Shown here piece after piece: positions 1 to 33,710 of a DNA stretch of 64,000 nt. The notes under the pieces are model-generated. The model had not been told where the DNA came from. It searched no databases and saw nothing but the letters and a program-made list of their open reading frames with translations. Origin of the DNA: Stercorarius parasiticus (Eukaryota; Chordata; Aves; Charadriiformes; Stercorariidae); assembly GCA_013396915.1 (NCBI GenBank), contig VWZL01002559.1, positions 372,001 to 436,000 on the forward strand, written 5' to 3'. Made by a program: the position numbers and the translations under genes. Within the stretch, counting starts at the first letter, position 1; every line of letters starts with the position of its first letter.

Positions 1-9829
<9,829 letters not shown>

Positions 9830-10391
9830 TTAATCAAACTTTAATTTATATTTTCCTTGTTTGCTTTAGCTAGTTGCCTCCTGTACTCTGTTTTAGGGGC
9901 TTTCTGCACAAAAGACATGTAAACTTCCTGAGCAAGAAGACTCTCAGATGATGATTTTTACCTCATAACTCAGTATACCTACACAAACAGTTTTCTGTAG
10001 TACTTCTCTAACCAAGTAGTAATTATTCTTAGTCAATTCTTTCTGACATACCGAGCACTTGAGACAACTGACAGTACATTTGTGATTTTCTACAAGAGCA
10101 ACCACTCTTCAGCAGGTTTTACCCATTTGCTAATCCAGTATGGCATAACTCTTGACAAGCATTCAGGGATATTAATGAGAAAAACCAGAGACATTCCTGG
10201 TTTAAAATAGATTTGGTTTTGATCATTCTGCTAGCCTGCTTTGTGAGGGTACCATCAGGCATTGCTCTTTATTTTGGTAATTTGACTATCACTTTTAGAT
10301 CTGACCTATAAAACAAGCAAGAGACAACCTATGATGAGTAACTGTAAAAATAAGAAAAGTTTTGAGAAGATACCCGCACCTGAAGGACCTC

Positions 10392-11035
10392 TTTCTTATA
10401 GAATTATAGAACGGTTGGAGTTGGAATGGACCTTTAAAGATCATGTAGACCAATCCCCCTGCCATGGGCAAGGACATCTTTCAGTCCGACCTTGGACACT
10501 TCCAATGATGGAGCATCCATAGTTTCTCTGAGCAACCTGTTCCTGTGTCTCACCACTCTCATTGTAAAAAAATCTCTTCCTTATGTCCAATCAAACCTAC
10601 CCTCTTTCAGTTTAAAAACCACTGCCCTTTGTCCTATCACTACAAGCCTTGGTAAAAAGTCTCTCTCTTTCTTATCAGCCCTCTTTTTTTATTGAAAGGT
10701 TGCTATAACGTCTCCCCAGAGACTTCTCTTCTCCAGGCTGAACAACCCCAATTCTCTCAGTCTTTCTTCACAGGAGACCTGTTACAGCTCTCTGATCAGT
10801 TTTGTGGCTCCTCTGGACCTGCTCTAACAGGTCCATGTGTTTCTTGTCTTGCTCCAGAGCTGGACACAGCATTCCAGGTGGGGTCTCACCAGAGCCAGGC
10901 AGAGGGGGAGAATCACCTCTCTCAACCTACTGACCACACTTCATTTTATGCAGCCCAGGATACAATTAGTTTTCTGGGCTGCAAATGCACACTGCCAGGA
11001 CATGCCCCATTTTTCATCCACTTTCTTGTACATGA
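10392..11035 (-). mobile_element. CR1 LINE, 5'-truncated 3' fragment
   Basis: On the plus strand this stretch matches the reverse complement of the avian CR1 3' region as I know it. It begins near ATAGAATTATAGAACGG, the remnant of the CR1 terminal octamer repeat. It then shows blocks resembling CCCCCTGCCATGGGCAAGG, TTCTCTTCTCCAGGCTGAAC, CAGGTGGGGTCTCACCAGAG and GCAGCCCAGGATACAATTAG. The element is therefore inserted in the same orientation as ATP2B2, with its 3' end at the low coordinate. It is cut off at its 5' side near 11035, as most CR1 copies are. Open frames on the plus strand here are antisense to the element and are not genes. Divergence looks moderate; no target duplication was found. 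Confidence 0.9.
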
Positions 11036-11614
11036 AGTTTACACATAATATACAGTTATTAAAGAGGCATTGCCTTAAAGTAAGGATAGGGCATTCACGT
11101 GAAAATGTAAATAATGAATGAAATAAGAGTAAAGAACATTATCACAATACTACTAATTTCCATAACCAGTGTTTTGTTAATAAAAGCAAATTAAAACATT
11201 TTTCTGCTCTCCCACTAGCATTATGTTCAGAATTTCTGAAGAAAGAAGAAGAAAGGGTTCCTCAGGTTCTCTCCTGAGGTCATTAATTCCATCAGCTAAG
11301 TTAACAGTGAGTGTTTTTTTCCTTCGGGATACTTGAGCAGTTTGCGTTCAAGTCACTGGGAATAATGAGCATGTTTCCAAAGAAAGAATTCGGCTTATAG
11401 TCTTTTGACAGAAAGTAGATTATGATATCACAAATATATCAGTAACACAATATGAGGCCACAAAACTTAAAATGTAAGACAGCAGAGATTTTTAAGATTA
11501 TACCTCTCCAGAGAGATAACTAAGTATTGGAAAACATTCCCCTTACTACATATAAACAATAAAGGAAAAAAATTAATGAAAACAAACAGATATCATAATT
11601 TTATCTTTTATAGA

Positions 11615-11695
11615 TATACACACATGCACACACACATATATATACACACCTTACATCTATTTGCTTTCATTCAATACACACACAAACACAAATAT
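11615..11695. repeat. CA/TA-rich microsatellite
   Basis: Alternating purine-pyrimidine runs such as acacacatgcacacacacat and tatatatacacacc, followed by a second interrupted stretch with atacacacacaaacacaaat. Confidence 0.85.
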
Positions 11696-13410
11696 ATGAA
11701 TAATACTTTCCTCAGTGAGAGTCTTCTGTTATTGCATTCCGTCACTTTGCCACTTAATTGGCAAAGAACATGCTGCTATTGAGGAATGGCAGTGGTTAAA
11801 CCCATAACTAATTTTTATTTCCAAGCATGTTCCAAACGGCATTATAGTACATCAACCTTAAGTTTATTATGCCTAGCTGCTGAGGTTAAGATTTTTTTAT
11901 ACTACCGTTTCACAGAACTAGTCAGTGACTTCTGGATTTCTGACATGCCTGATGTCTCAAAGGTATTACTGCATGTTCAAACACAATATATGTATTGCCA
12001 CATCATAGAAAAATAATACAAAATCTTGATGTACTAGTCTCTACAGAAACCTACTACAAAAAAAAGTATTAGTTGATCAAAATATAACTAATTCTCATTA
12101 ATTTGGAATTTATTTACTGAAACACTGAGTTTAGAACATCATCTCACTGCAAAGCTGAGCCTTGTGGAGTTTAGAAAGGAAAAGACTGTATTTCCTAGGC
12201 TTGTCAGAAAATTGGTTGGGCTGCGTCCTTCAAAGTATGCATGGGTTTTCCAGAGACACAAAGAAGTAACTAGAATAGGGTGAAAAAGCCTGGTTTTCTT
12301 TTCACCGGGACTCAGTATAAAGCATTTTAAATCATAAAACTCATCAAAAAGCCATTAAAGCTCCCCATAAAGTTCACAGAAGTACTCGTTCCAGGATTCA
12401 TATCACATGAATTAGCAAGACCTTCTACACCTGTTTTAGAGAATCTGAAATTACGATTTCCTTAGACTCACTAGACATTCTCAAAACACACTATAAGCCT
12501 AACAATATTACAGACCATCTCTCTTCAAAACCTGGCAATTATTTTGGTTTAAACAGCTCCAGTGTAAACAGACCATCACCTCCTTTGAGCATTCCAAGTA
12601 AGCTGCCAGTTGTTGGTAGGTGGAACAAGACTTTCACAATGGAGCTCAAAAAAATTCCTAAGAACCATAAATTTACATTTATAGCTTATATGGAAGTCTG
12701 TATATAGCGACAAAGTCTGAAAGACAACATATGTAATATCACAGTGATGACACGGTGACAAGAACACAATACCCAACTGATAAAATTATCAGTCCTTTGA
12801 GCAAGTTCACTTATTATTGTAGAGCAACAGAATCTATTATTAGCCCCTACTATTGCCTGCAGCCAGAAACATTCCTCCTCCTTCTCTCCCCTCTCCAAAA
12901 TATGACCTATAAAAAGCATCCGTTGCTAGCAAGGCCTGAGGAAAAGTCCAGTAATCTAATACATTAGATTCCACCCCCCCCTTTTAATATCCATTCTAGA
13001 TATTAAATGTCAAAACAGAGTGTTATTTGTATCACTTAAAACTGATTGCTTTGCTTATCTGTATTACTTAAGATCAGCATTATTTCCAGACTATGGCAAA
13101 CACTTTGCTCCAGATTAGAGCTTCTCCAGATACTGGTAAAATGGATATTGATTTTTGTTGTTTGTTTGTTTTTTTTATTATTTATTTGTTGTTACATGCC
13201 TACTAAAAATGACAAGACTCAAAATGAAATTTCAGTATAGAAGCAGCAGGATAGATACTTTGATAAAAATATAATTTATGCTACATTTTAGTCCTGCTAG
13301 CTGTTTAACTATGTCAGACTTGATAAATGTGCGTTAACTGGTTACATTTAAAGCATTCTGAACTGTCATGCTACAAGACCTAAATGCTTCTAAACTAAGC
13401 AACAGGCCTA

Positions 13411-22908
<9,498 letters not shown>

Positions 22909-25732
22909 CTACATAATACCACACAAGTCTTACAGAGATTAATAGAGTTGATTTTTAAGGAAAATAATGATGAAAGCAGTATCATCACTACCAGGCACTA
23001 CTAGACATCACTACTAGAATTTACATGGAAAGTTCTGATCCTGCATAATCAAAACATCAACAAAACTAGCATAGACTTGAAAGTGAATGACATCAGCTCT
23101 TTATGTTCTTTTGGAAGATTTCTACTATTTAAAATTATGTGTCACAGTAAACCCATTTCAGCCCAGCTCTCTGATTAAACATCAGTGGAAAGGATTTGCC
23201 AAAGACTTTAAGTTCACGCTTATAGCTCTCTTAAACTGGGACTGAACTGTAATATCTGCTTTACTGGGATGCCTTCTGGCAATCAGTTTAACCTAAAGAT
23301 AACAAATGCCATTGAAGAATTTTATTTAGCTGGAGCCAAATTAGCATTTTAACAGACATGTTCAATTCTGCCAAACAATGAGTAAGAAGATACGAAATAA
23401 TTCTTTAAATTCTGGAGCCAAACATTTTAATAAATAGACATAATAAAATAATTTCTACTTTCATTTTGAGATCATTTGAGGAAGGGAAGCATTCTTCACT
23501 CGCTGAATCAAGTTCCACACAACTAGCCTGCAGGGAAGTATTTTCCACTTATGCAGATGGGGAGAGTACAGAAAAGAATAAAGAATTTGTCTAAGGTTAC
23601 AGACGCAGCCCTGTTTTTTAACAGGATGGCATCATTCACCATTCGTGTTTTTATTTCCACGTCAGAGTCCATTTCAATACGGGTCCAGAATACAGGATTG
23701 TTGTGTAGGATACAAGAACACCTCTCTATATTAGTAACTTAGCGCGGGGAAATGACAAAATTCCTTTTGCTAACACATTTTGCACAAAGACATAGCCTCT
23801 AAAAACAATTATCAAAACCTACCCAGTGTGAAAAGCTTTCATTCTACTCTGGAAAGAAATAACTCCCGCATCAGATAACTAACCAGAAATAGGAAATTGC
23901 AGATTACAGAGCAATAGCTGCCTCTTGGCAAGGTTCAGGCTTATCAGACACCCAGAAGACTGCAGAGCAGTATGGAAGCAGTTATTCTCCTCTATTCTTC
24001 AGTCTTATGAAAATCAGGAAAAAAACTATTCACTTTCTATTGGCAGTATGAACTCAAATAAGTGGCCCATTATTCTGATAAGATCTTATAATTAGAGCTT
24101 TCAATTTGTTGGGGTCATTTGCCTTTGTTATTCCTAAATAAACAGGAACATCAGCTGTCATTACTGTCAAAAGCATTTATCTTGGTCTTCCCTTCTTGTT
24201 ATTAACACACCCTTTGATGTTAAATTAATAGTTCAAGGTTCTGAAAAAAATTCGTTAAAACCTCTGACATGTCATGGTATTAACTGCTCCAAACAGGTGG
24301 ATAGCATCCTCTCACAACTGGATTCCAAATGGAAGCAGAATCCAAATCAAGTTGAAAAGGCTCTAAGAAATGACCTCCTAATAGATAGTGCTCTAACGTC
24401 AGTGACTGCACTACCCAACTGCCCTGCATCAGCCAGTTGCTGGATGCGGCTAAGTCATTTGCAAGCATTAGTAGTCATTTTTATCCCTAAAAGCAAACTA
24501 TGCAGCCGGGATAAGCCCAATGCCCTCCAGAGCAAAGAACTACATAATCAGCAGTCATGGAAAAGGAGAGAGAAAATGGTTTCAGTTATCATCAGCATCT
24601 CAGCCACACACCTCATGGCGGTGACCACTGCTGTGTCACCAGGAACACGTCAATGCATGGCACAACAGTACATGGATGGACTTCAGTGCTATTCAGAGCA
24701 AGAGAGAAGATCTTTGCGGAACTTCCATTTGTATGTCAGGCAAATTTCTAAAATGGAGCAGTAGTGATTATTTGGGATTCAGAGGATTTATCAGTGCTAT
24801 ACTTAGGCTCCCTGACTTTTGCATGCTCCATTTAATCTGCTCCTCCTCCTCCCTTCTTCACATTTCTGAATGCTTCTCTGCTTTCCAGCACTTGCCACCT
24901 TCCTAACCACGTTTACTTTTAGGTTTTGGGGTGGTTTTTTTTTTTCTTTCTTTGATATAATTCTGTTAATAGTTGTGATAAGGTTTCACCTCAAGAATTT
25001 TCTTCAGGATCGAGTAATACGTCTGTACAGATTTTACAAACAGCATAAGGAGACCAAACAGAAGAGGGATGCCTAGGAAGGGTTACCCCTCTGCAATCCT
25101 GAGCTGTGGACAACTACTGCTTCAGTGAGCAGGGACGAATGTCAATAAGGGCATGACCTGACAGACTGCCAATAAAGAGAATGCCTGTTTCTTTAACATT
25201 TACTGGCCTTTCCACTCATTCAAAACAGCTAAAAAGAAGCTTCAGTATTAATTAGTCATGTCTAACAGACAGGAAATTTCTTCAAAATAGACTGCTTTAC
25301 TCCAGTTGAAAGCTTACATACAGTATTTCAATAAAAACAGGTCTGCAAGGTAGAGCCGGGAGTTTCCTAAAACTCAGCAAAGCTTCCTCTCAAAACAGCC
25401 TCTGCTGTTTCATTGGTCTGTTCCCTCATCTCAAGCTGTTTGGCCACGACTTTCCTCTGTCAAAACAGATTTTATCCAACAGCCACAGGAATACACCTAG
25501 AGCTTAACATTACAGTGCGTTCCACACGCCGATTACGCTGATGCTGCAGGAATCTGGGGAGGAGTCACATAGCTTACATAAGGCATGACTTTTTCAGAGC
25601 AAGCAGCTTGTTTCTGATGAGGGAAAAGATCGTATTTGAACAACTATGTATAGCTATCAAGAGGGGCACTATATGCACAAGCTCGATACAAAAGGTACCA
25701 GCACTGCATACACAGTTGAAAGTGAAATATAT

Positions 25733-25782
25733 CCTGTACCTCCCACCTTCCTCCCATCCTGTATCTCCCACCTTCCTCCCTT
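25733..25782. repeat. 25-bp tandem duplication
   Basis: Two adjacent near-identical units, cctgtacctcccaccttcct(cccat) and cctgtatctcccaccttcct(ccctt), pyrimidine-rich on the plus strand. Confidence 0.9.
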
Positions 25783-28254
25783 CGCATTAAGCAAGCATTA
25801 AATCAAACCCACTCAGGATAATAATATAAAGAACATTAACCAACGATGTGTCTTCCATTTCTTTTACAAGGAGCTATCTGTACCCATGGCTCAGATCAAA
25901 TACATCAAGTATAGCTTTGAGTTCTCCCTTTATTGCCACTTTATTTAAATGATTCTTACTTGCACTGTCACCCTTAGAGTCGTATCAGTCACTTTTTCTA
26001 GCAGAGAAAAATTCCTGATTTAGGTATTTCCTTCCGTTTCGACCGATTAACTCAAAATAGCCAGATAGGAAAAACAGTAGAGCATTTCACAGATGCACAC
26101 CAATTCAGGTGCTACTGATGCAGGGAAGTGGATCACCCTACATGCTTACACATTGTTATATTTCTTTGACAAGCCAAACATAGACAGATGCAGTCCTGTT
26201 CTGCTTATTTTTTAATACTTGCAAACTTTTTGAAGCTCCCTGTTAATTTAACAAGAATTTAGAATGTCTGTCTGAAAGAGAAAATTTAAATTCAACTTCA
26301 GTTACAAGCCTAAGTATGTGCAGGAACAGAGCTTTAAAGGTTAATGTAGAAGTGTTACAAATAACATTACAGAGAGCATTGGTAATTGTTAAGTGAATAG
26401 TGCTCCACAAAGTACACAGTATTAGAATGCAGAGGAGGACATGGCTAAACCACATGGATTTCTGTACCAAGCACATACCACCAACAGGCTCTGTATTGTA
26501 AGACTGAAACACTAAAGGGGAACCTTGAAGGCAGCAGTGCCTCCCACAAAGTTACACTCAACACAGACTACAGAGACCTAAGTGGTATTTACAGAGGATA
26601 AAACTCGAGGTTCAAATGCAGTGTACCGCCTGCTTCCTTTAAACTATTTTTATATTCACCGTTTCAGGGAAGCGCTGGTTGAAGCTGACTTTTTACACTG
26701 TGGAACAAGCCAACTTTCTGAGTATTTCTTCATATGAATTTGAATAAAAATAAATATTAAAATTGTCTCTGAAATGGAAATAAAAACCACTTGCAATTTG
26801 CAACATGCTGATATTTAAGTTTGGAATTTCAATTATTACACTCTTCTTTGTTTTTATTATTCTACCTACTCTTACGGTATGTCGACATTACTGAGGTCAT
26901 AAATATAATACCATCCCATGCAATAATACTGGAAATATTTTAGTAATTAAGGGTAATGCAGCCTTACATGTGAATAGATGAGCCAGTTTTAATATCACTC
27001 AAAAATAATTCCAGCCTAATTTAAAGAGATTGGAAAGCACAGCTTCTTTACCTGGTAAACTGAATATTTATTTCATCTTCTCTAAACCTACTGATAAGAA
27101 GATAATGCTACTTCCCATCAGTACTAAACAGTTGCTTCCCACATTATTTTAAAAAACAGCATGACAATATTGAAGTATTTCAGCAATAATGTTATAAGGA
27201 CACATCAGTATAGATGATACATATTTTTATTTGTTATATTTGAAATAAGGTAAAAAATATGAAATTACACTAATGGATGTCATAAAATCCATCAGAAATT
27301 GTGTTTCAGTTGGATTGAGATATCTAACATTTTGTTTCCCTGAAACAAGTTTGTGATGATAAACCATTTTGACTTTTTTCCAATCTACCTCTACTTCAAA
27401 GCCATAAATATTTGAGAGAAACTGTCTGCACAGCCTGAAATGCTGAAGCATGCCTTTCTCTAGTCCCTTAGCAGTAGTAAAAACAAAAATGCAAAATAAA
27501 AATGATCCTTTTTCTGGGTGGGATTGTGCTATGTTAAGGAGAAAAAAATATTCCCTCCAGCAGCTGTATGTCATTAAAAATTAAATATAAAAAAAGTTTA
27601 TTTTGTGATGTGTGGTTTTACCCTAGAGCAGATAGAATACATCAAAGAAGAGAAAATCCTCTCAATCCCTCAAGTGTCTGAGAAAAACATAACATTCTAA
27701 CAAGAGGCCCAAAACTAGTGAACATTTAAATAGTTTCTTGTAACTTGTAATGGTCCTTGGAGTATTACCAGCCAAAAAATTCCATCATGATTTTCCAGAC
27801 TTGTTCTTGAACTTTCTTAGATACTTAATTGCTCTATCATTTGACCTTGCCACATCTTCAAAACATTAATTGTATTAATTGCATAAGGCATTCAGTAGTT
27901 GTAAATATCTTTTGGATTGTCAAAGGTCATATGCTATAAAATATCAATAATTTGTTGCTTATTTTTCTTCAGCTTTCTATTGATTTCATTTTCTCTGGCA
28001 AAGGTTTCATTTTCCTCTTAAGGGAAAATCCTGAATGATTCCAATGAGTACTCCCAAGGGACTTATTTAATCCACTTAATGAAACACAAATTGTTATGTG
28101 TTTCTGAAGCAAATAAACTCTTAGGCTGTACAAGTCATGTCCTCTAATAGCTATAAGATAATATTTTATATGCACCAGGGAAATGAGGAGACTTCAGCTA
28201 ACTTTGTCCTGTTTTAATACTGACCTATGGAGCTAATAATCATGTTGTCCAAAC

Positions 28255-28533
28255 CAATGGTCTCCAAACCTTTTCAGTCGTGAACATCTATTGGTAAAAT
28301 CTTTTTGAGCACACAACCCCAGAATATGTATATTATTTATAAATTATACATATGTACTACTGTACTAATGTATTATGTACATTATAAAACATACATTAGA
28401 AAGGGATGGGACAGAGATGAAATAAACAGTATCTGAAAAATAGTCTTCTATTTAATAAGGGTAAAAAATATTTCCTTCCTGCATCCCAGGGGATCGTCTC
28501 TGACATGTGTGCACCCCCCTTCAGAGACCACTG
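28255..28533. mobile_element. Short non-autonomous hAT-like DNA transposon
   Basis: The left end caatggtctc and the inverted right end cagtggtctc agree at 9 of 10 bases. They are flanked by gtccaaac (28247-28254) and gcctaaac (28534-28541), an 8-bp target duplication with two transitions. The length is 279 bp, the interior is AT-rich, and there is no transposase frame. Ends of the type CAGTGGTCTC plus an 8-bp duplication are typical of hAT superfamily elements. The decayed duplication suggests an old insertion. Confidence 0.72.
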
Positions 28534-29978
28534 GCCTAAACAGTGGCTGGAGGGAGCGAGTAAGAGCAGTATGCCCCCACTGTGCCTGGGCTTACAAGAC
28601 AGCGTAGTTCTCCTGCACGATCCATGCTTCCAGAGCTCTTCACATACACTGCTCCCAATCCCAAAGGACCCAACTGATCCGATCTTCAAATTCACAATAG
28701 AACTTTTGCTCTAAAGTCATTTAGGCATTTGACAGACTGCTCAAAAGCCTCTGTAATCAGTCATGCGTGGAGTCACATCAATAAAACCTTGCCATACCAA
28801 AAGGGCAGATCCAGAAATTATTTCCTACCTAAATATGAATTATTATTTAAGTAGGCAACCAGCTGAAAACATGTAAATGATCAGCTGGATGATCTTATCT
28901 TAGCACCTCCAAGAATTGTTAAGAAGAGTGTCTCCAGACTTTCTAGGGCCTTAGCAAAATAATCCGGTTCTTTCTTCGTCAGGAAGCCAGCAAACACAGC
29001 CATTGCCGATGGGGCTTCTGCCTGCACCGCCGCCCCACCTTATTATGGCCAGAAATTATGTTATTCCTCATCAGAATTTTCTTTTATTTCATCACCTCTC
29101 TTTAAAGTGTGAGCTTGGAAGTCAACAGAAGAAGATTTGAAGTCATCAAGAAGTGTGAGTAACAGATATGAAAAAGGCTTTACAAAGAAAACTCCAAACA
29201 AATCCCTCTTTTATAGAGCACTCCATCTGCAGACAGTATGGCAAGAGAATACAATTTGTATGGTGCGGTTTTTATAGGACAAAACCAGACTAAAAATACC
29301 CCCAGAAATCTAAAGGAAGCCAATATAATCATACAATTAGTGAGCCTCTAGGAAAACAGAATTGCCTTAAAATACTTATCTCCATTCATGTAACGCTGAA
29401 GAGGCAGGCCCTAGTTAGACAATCTCCAACAACTGCTATTGTAACATGGAAAGTTTTTTTTATCTTGGAATACTCTTTAGAAATAATTGTGGGAGAACAG
29501 ATGCACTTGAGTGAGTGACTTTACTCTAAATGAGCTTGTTACTGGTTTCTTCATAAAGAGGTACAGAAAAGACTACAAAATCTATGCCCCCTCTTGTTTA
29601 TCTGAAGAACAACCTACTTCTCAACAATACCAGCAAGCACACATTTTCCCCTCCCAGCTAAATCCTCACTGCAGTCCAATTAGAAGTCACACAAGGCAAA
29701 TATGAGATTGCCTACATCTACTTGCCAGATATCTTATTGGTATTTCTGTTATTCCTGACAACCAGTTTCCTATCATTTTTCATTTGAAGGCTCAGGTAGA
29801 ACGCAAACACGAGAGACACGGTTACTGAGAAAACTTCCTTGCATTGTGTACAGATGTGCAATTAAAGGTAAAAACTCAGATATGTTTGTAACAGCAACAT
29901 TTTTACGATGCAAATGATGTGCGGAACATGATTCAGTAACTTTGGGATTAATGACACACACACGCAAAGGTAGATTCA

Positions 29979-31284
<1,306 letters not shown>

Positions 31285-33692
31285 CTAAAAAGCAATAAAA
31301 TAGGAAAGAAAATTCCTAGGTAAAAGACAAAATATGTCAGGTGTTTCCCTGAGGCTAAGAAATTTATGAAGCAAAAGGAGAACTCATACATGTTATGGCA
31401 TACTATAGCTACCTGACTGTTAGGGAACTGAGGTTACGCCACAGGAAAGACAGATCTTGTATCAAGAAGCACAAACTGTTTTTTACATCAGTTGCCTAAA
31501 GCTTCTCCTGACTTCAATAAAAAGGATTGGTCTGCAGCTTTTTTGACCTTCAGCATCAAGATACAGCATGCAGAACCTAACATACTCAACAAACATGTAA
31601 AGATGAACTGAGAATACACATATTTTGGACAGAAAATGATCTGACTTCGGATCCAAACTCCCCTTTCAATAAGATTATCTAAAAAGTTATTCTAATTTAG
31701 CACTATTACAGTAATTCATGCATATCAATACATGGATATCAAAAGGTGGAATTCCTAAATATACAAGTTTAAAATTTCATGAACAATTTACATATTTTGA
31801 AACTGTAAAAATGAAACATGATTTTAGTTATGCTCCTTTCTGCATGAGACTAACTTTTCCTGCTGCTGAGTGTAAATACCAGTGAGAGAGAATTCAGTGT
31901 GTAACAGGGCCCATGAGATTAATGTAGAAGCTGTACACTGAGATTTGGCAACATACACAGCTTATTTAAAAAAAAGATTCATGTAATTAAAATGTGTAAG
32001 AGCTAGGAAATTGATTCCTAATAATTAAGTAAAGCTCTTTTAATAGAATTACTAGGGTATATGAAGTCAGTACCTATAGAAAGGCTACTTATGTATAGAT
32101 CAATTTCAGATGGGGAAAAAAAAATCTATTCCCTTAAACTGTATTCTAATTAATGACAATTTATTAATTATTAATAAGTATCACTCTAACCAATGAGTGC
32201 TGTTTCATCATTATTATGAAAGCATTATTTCTTCAAGGAAAAAACTCCAATATTATTTGACATGGAAGAATAAGAAGTGTGTTTAACACTTCAAGAACCA
32301 AAGAAAAAATGTTAAGAAACAAAAAAAATACTATTTAAGGGAGGGTATAAAAATGGCTACAATAGCAAAGCCTCACTAAAGCCTTGCTATACGGTACTGC
32401 CAGTTCAGTGCAGCTTGCTGATCATAACCTCTGTCATAGATACAAGTGTATTGTAGAACTCAATGCCAATTAGAGTGGATTAATCTCATCCATTAGTACA
32501 GAAACTATTAAGGAAAGGAGCCACCACCTACAACATTACACTGTTCATTTTGTGCATTTCTAGATATTTTAATTTCCTCTATAGCCACAAGTATGTGATG
32601 CTGCTGAAGGCAGAACATTGCCTTTTACATGGCAACCACTGCTCTGGTCCAGTGTGGAAAATGCTGGGCTGCTTGTGACTTCATGGGGCCAGAAAGGCTG
32701 TAGATCTTGGACTCCACATTAGACTGAAATTATACACCCTTAAACGATACTGTACATAATGATTATTCTAATCAGTAAATATAATTTCACACCACGTTTC
32801 TGCATCTTTATTAAAGGCAGTTGTGAAACTTCTGTTTTCCAAAATACCTCACTGAACTAACACCTAATTGAGGCTCAGACTCGGACTTTTCCCATGACAA
32901 CAAAGAAAACTGCTCCACCCTCAGCCTGCACCCACGGAATCTGCAGTTTGCAGAATGACTCTCTGTCAATACGTATTACAGAACCAAGAGGAAAATTAAG
33001 GGACAGAGGTTTGTCTTCCCATTTCCTCATCTCTACTAACTGAAAATATTCTTCCCACAAGTTGTATCCTGGAAACGTTATTTGGACCTGAAGCCTTTTA
33101 ACATTACGAAATAGACTTCTATGGGGAACATACAATCAGATTAAATCCATTACTTAAGCAAATGACTCCTGATTTACCCATTTGCCACATTAATAATCCT
33201 GACTGTATCCCACTTGCCACTTTGGAACGCCCTTTGCATCCATGCTTTAACTGTGGCGACCCTCATGCATAGGATATGACAGATTTAGATGACTATCTGT
33301 AAAACCAGTGCAGAGTACGAACCATGAAGGAGAAAAATAAATTACAGTGCAAACAGAAAAAAAGGTCTATTCACGTAAAGTGTGAGTCCTATTAAACAAG
33401 GTCATGGGAGGGCAACCTAGTTTCTAACACATCTCAAACTCACATATAACTAGAGAAATACTTCTGTTTTCTCTCATTTTGTTGGACTGCTGGTGGGTGG
33501 TATCTGATTTAATACAGTGTACAGTAATTACAGTTAAAATATTGTTCATATTTTTTTATTGCTGTAAGGAAGAAAGAGTGTTGGCAGACTGAGTGGGCAG
33601 TAGAAGCAGATATTTTCCATCAGTTTTTCAGAGCTTAAGTACACATTTTAAAATTTTCTGGTTTATCTTCTCTCTGCAAAGAAAACCTTCTA

Positions 33693-33710
33693 ATGCATGC
33701 ATGCATGCAT
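33693..33710. repeat. ATGC tetranucleotide microsatellite
   Basis: Eighteen bases of perfect ATGC repeat. The run is self-complementary, so the transcript carries overlapping UGCAUG hexamers. Confidence 0.95.

Noticed and set aside
10492..11121. Several overlapping plus-strand open frames of 67-118 codons
   Set aside because: All lie in the CR1 fragment at 10.4-11.0 kb and are antisense to it.
12953..12970. aatctaat / attagatt inverted repeat followed by a C-run
   Set aside because: The arms are only 8 bp and there is no associated gene end; a terminator or mobile-element end is not supported.
24297..24764. 155-codon plus-strand open frame in intron W6/W7
   Set aside because: It opens with ATG but has no recognised domain and no splice or promoter context, and it lies antisense to the gene. 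Kept only as a chance frame.
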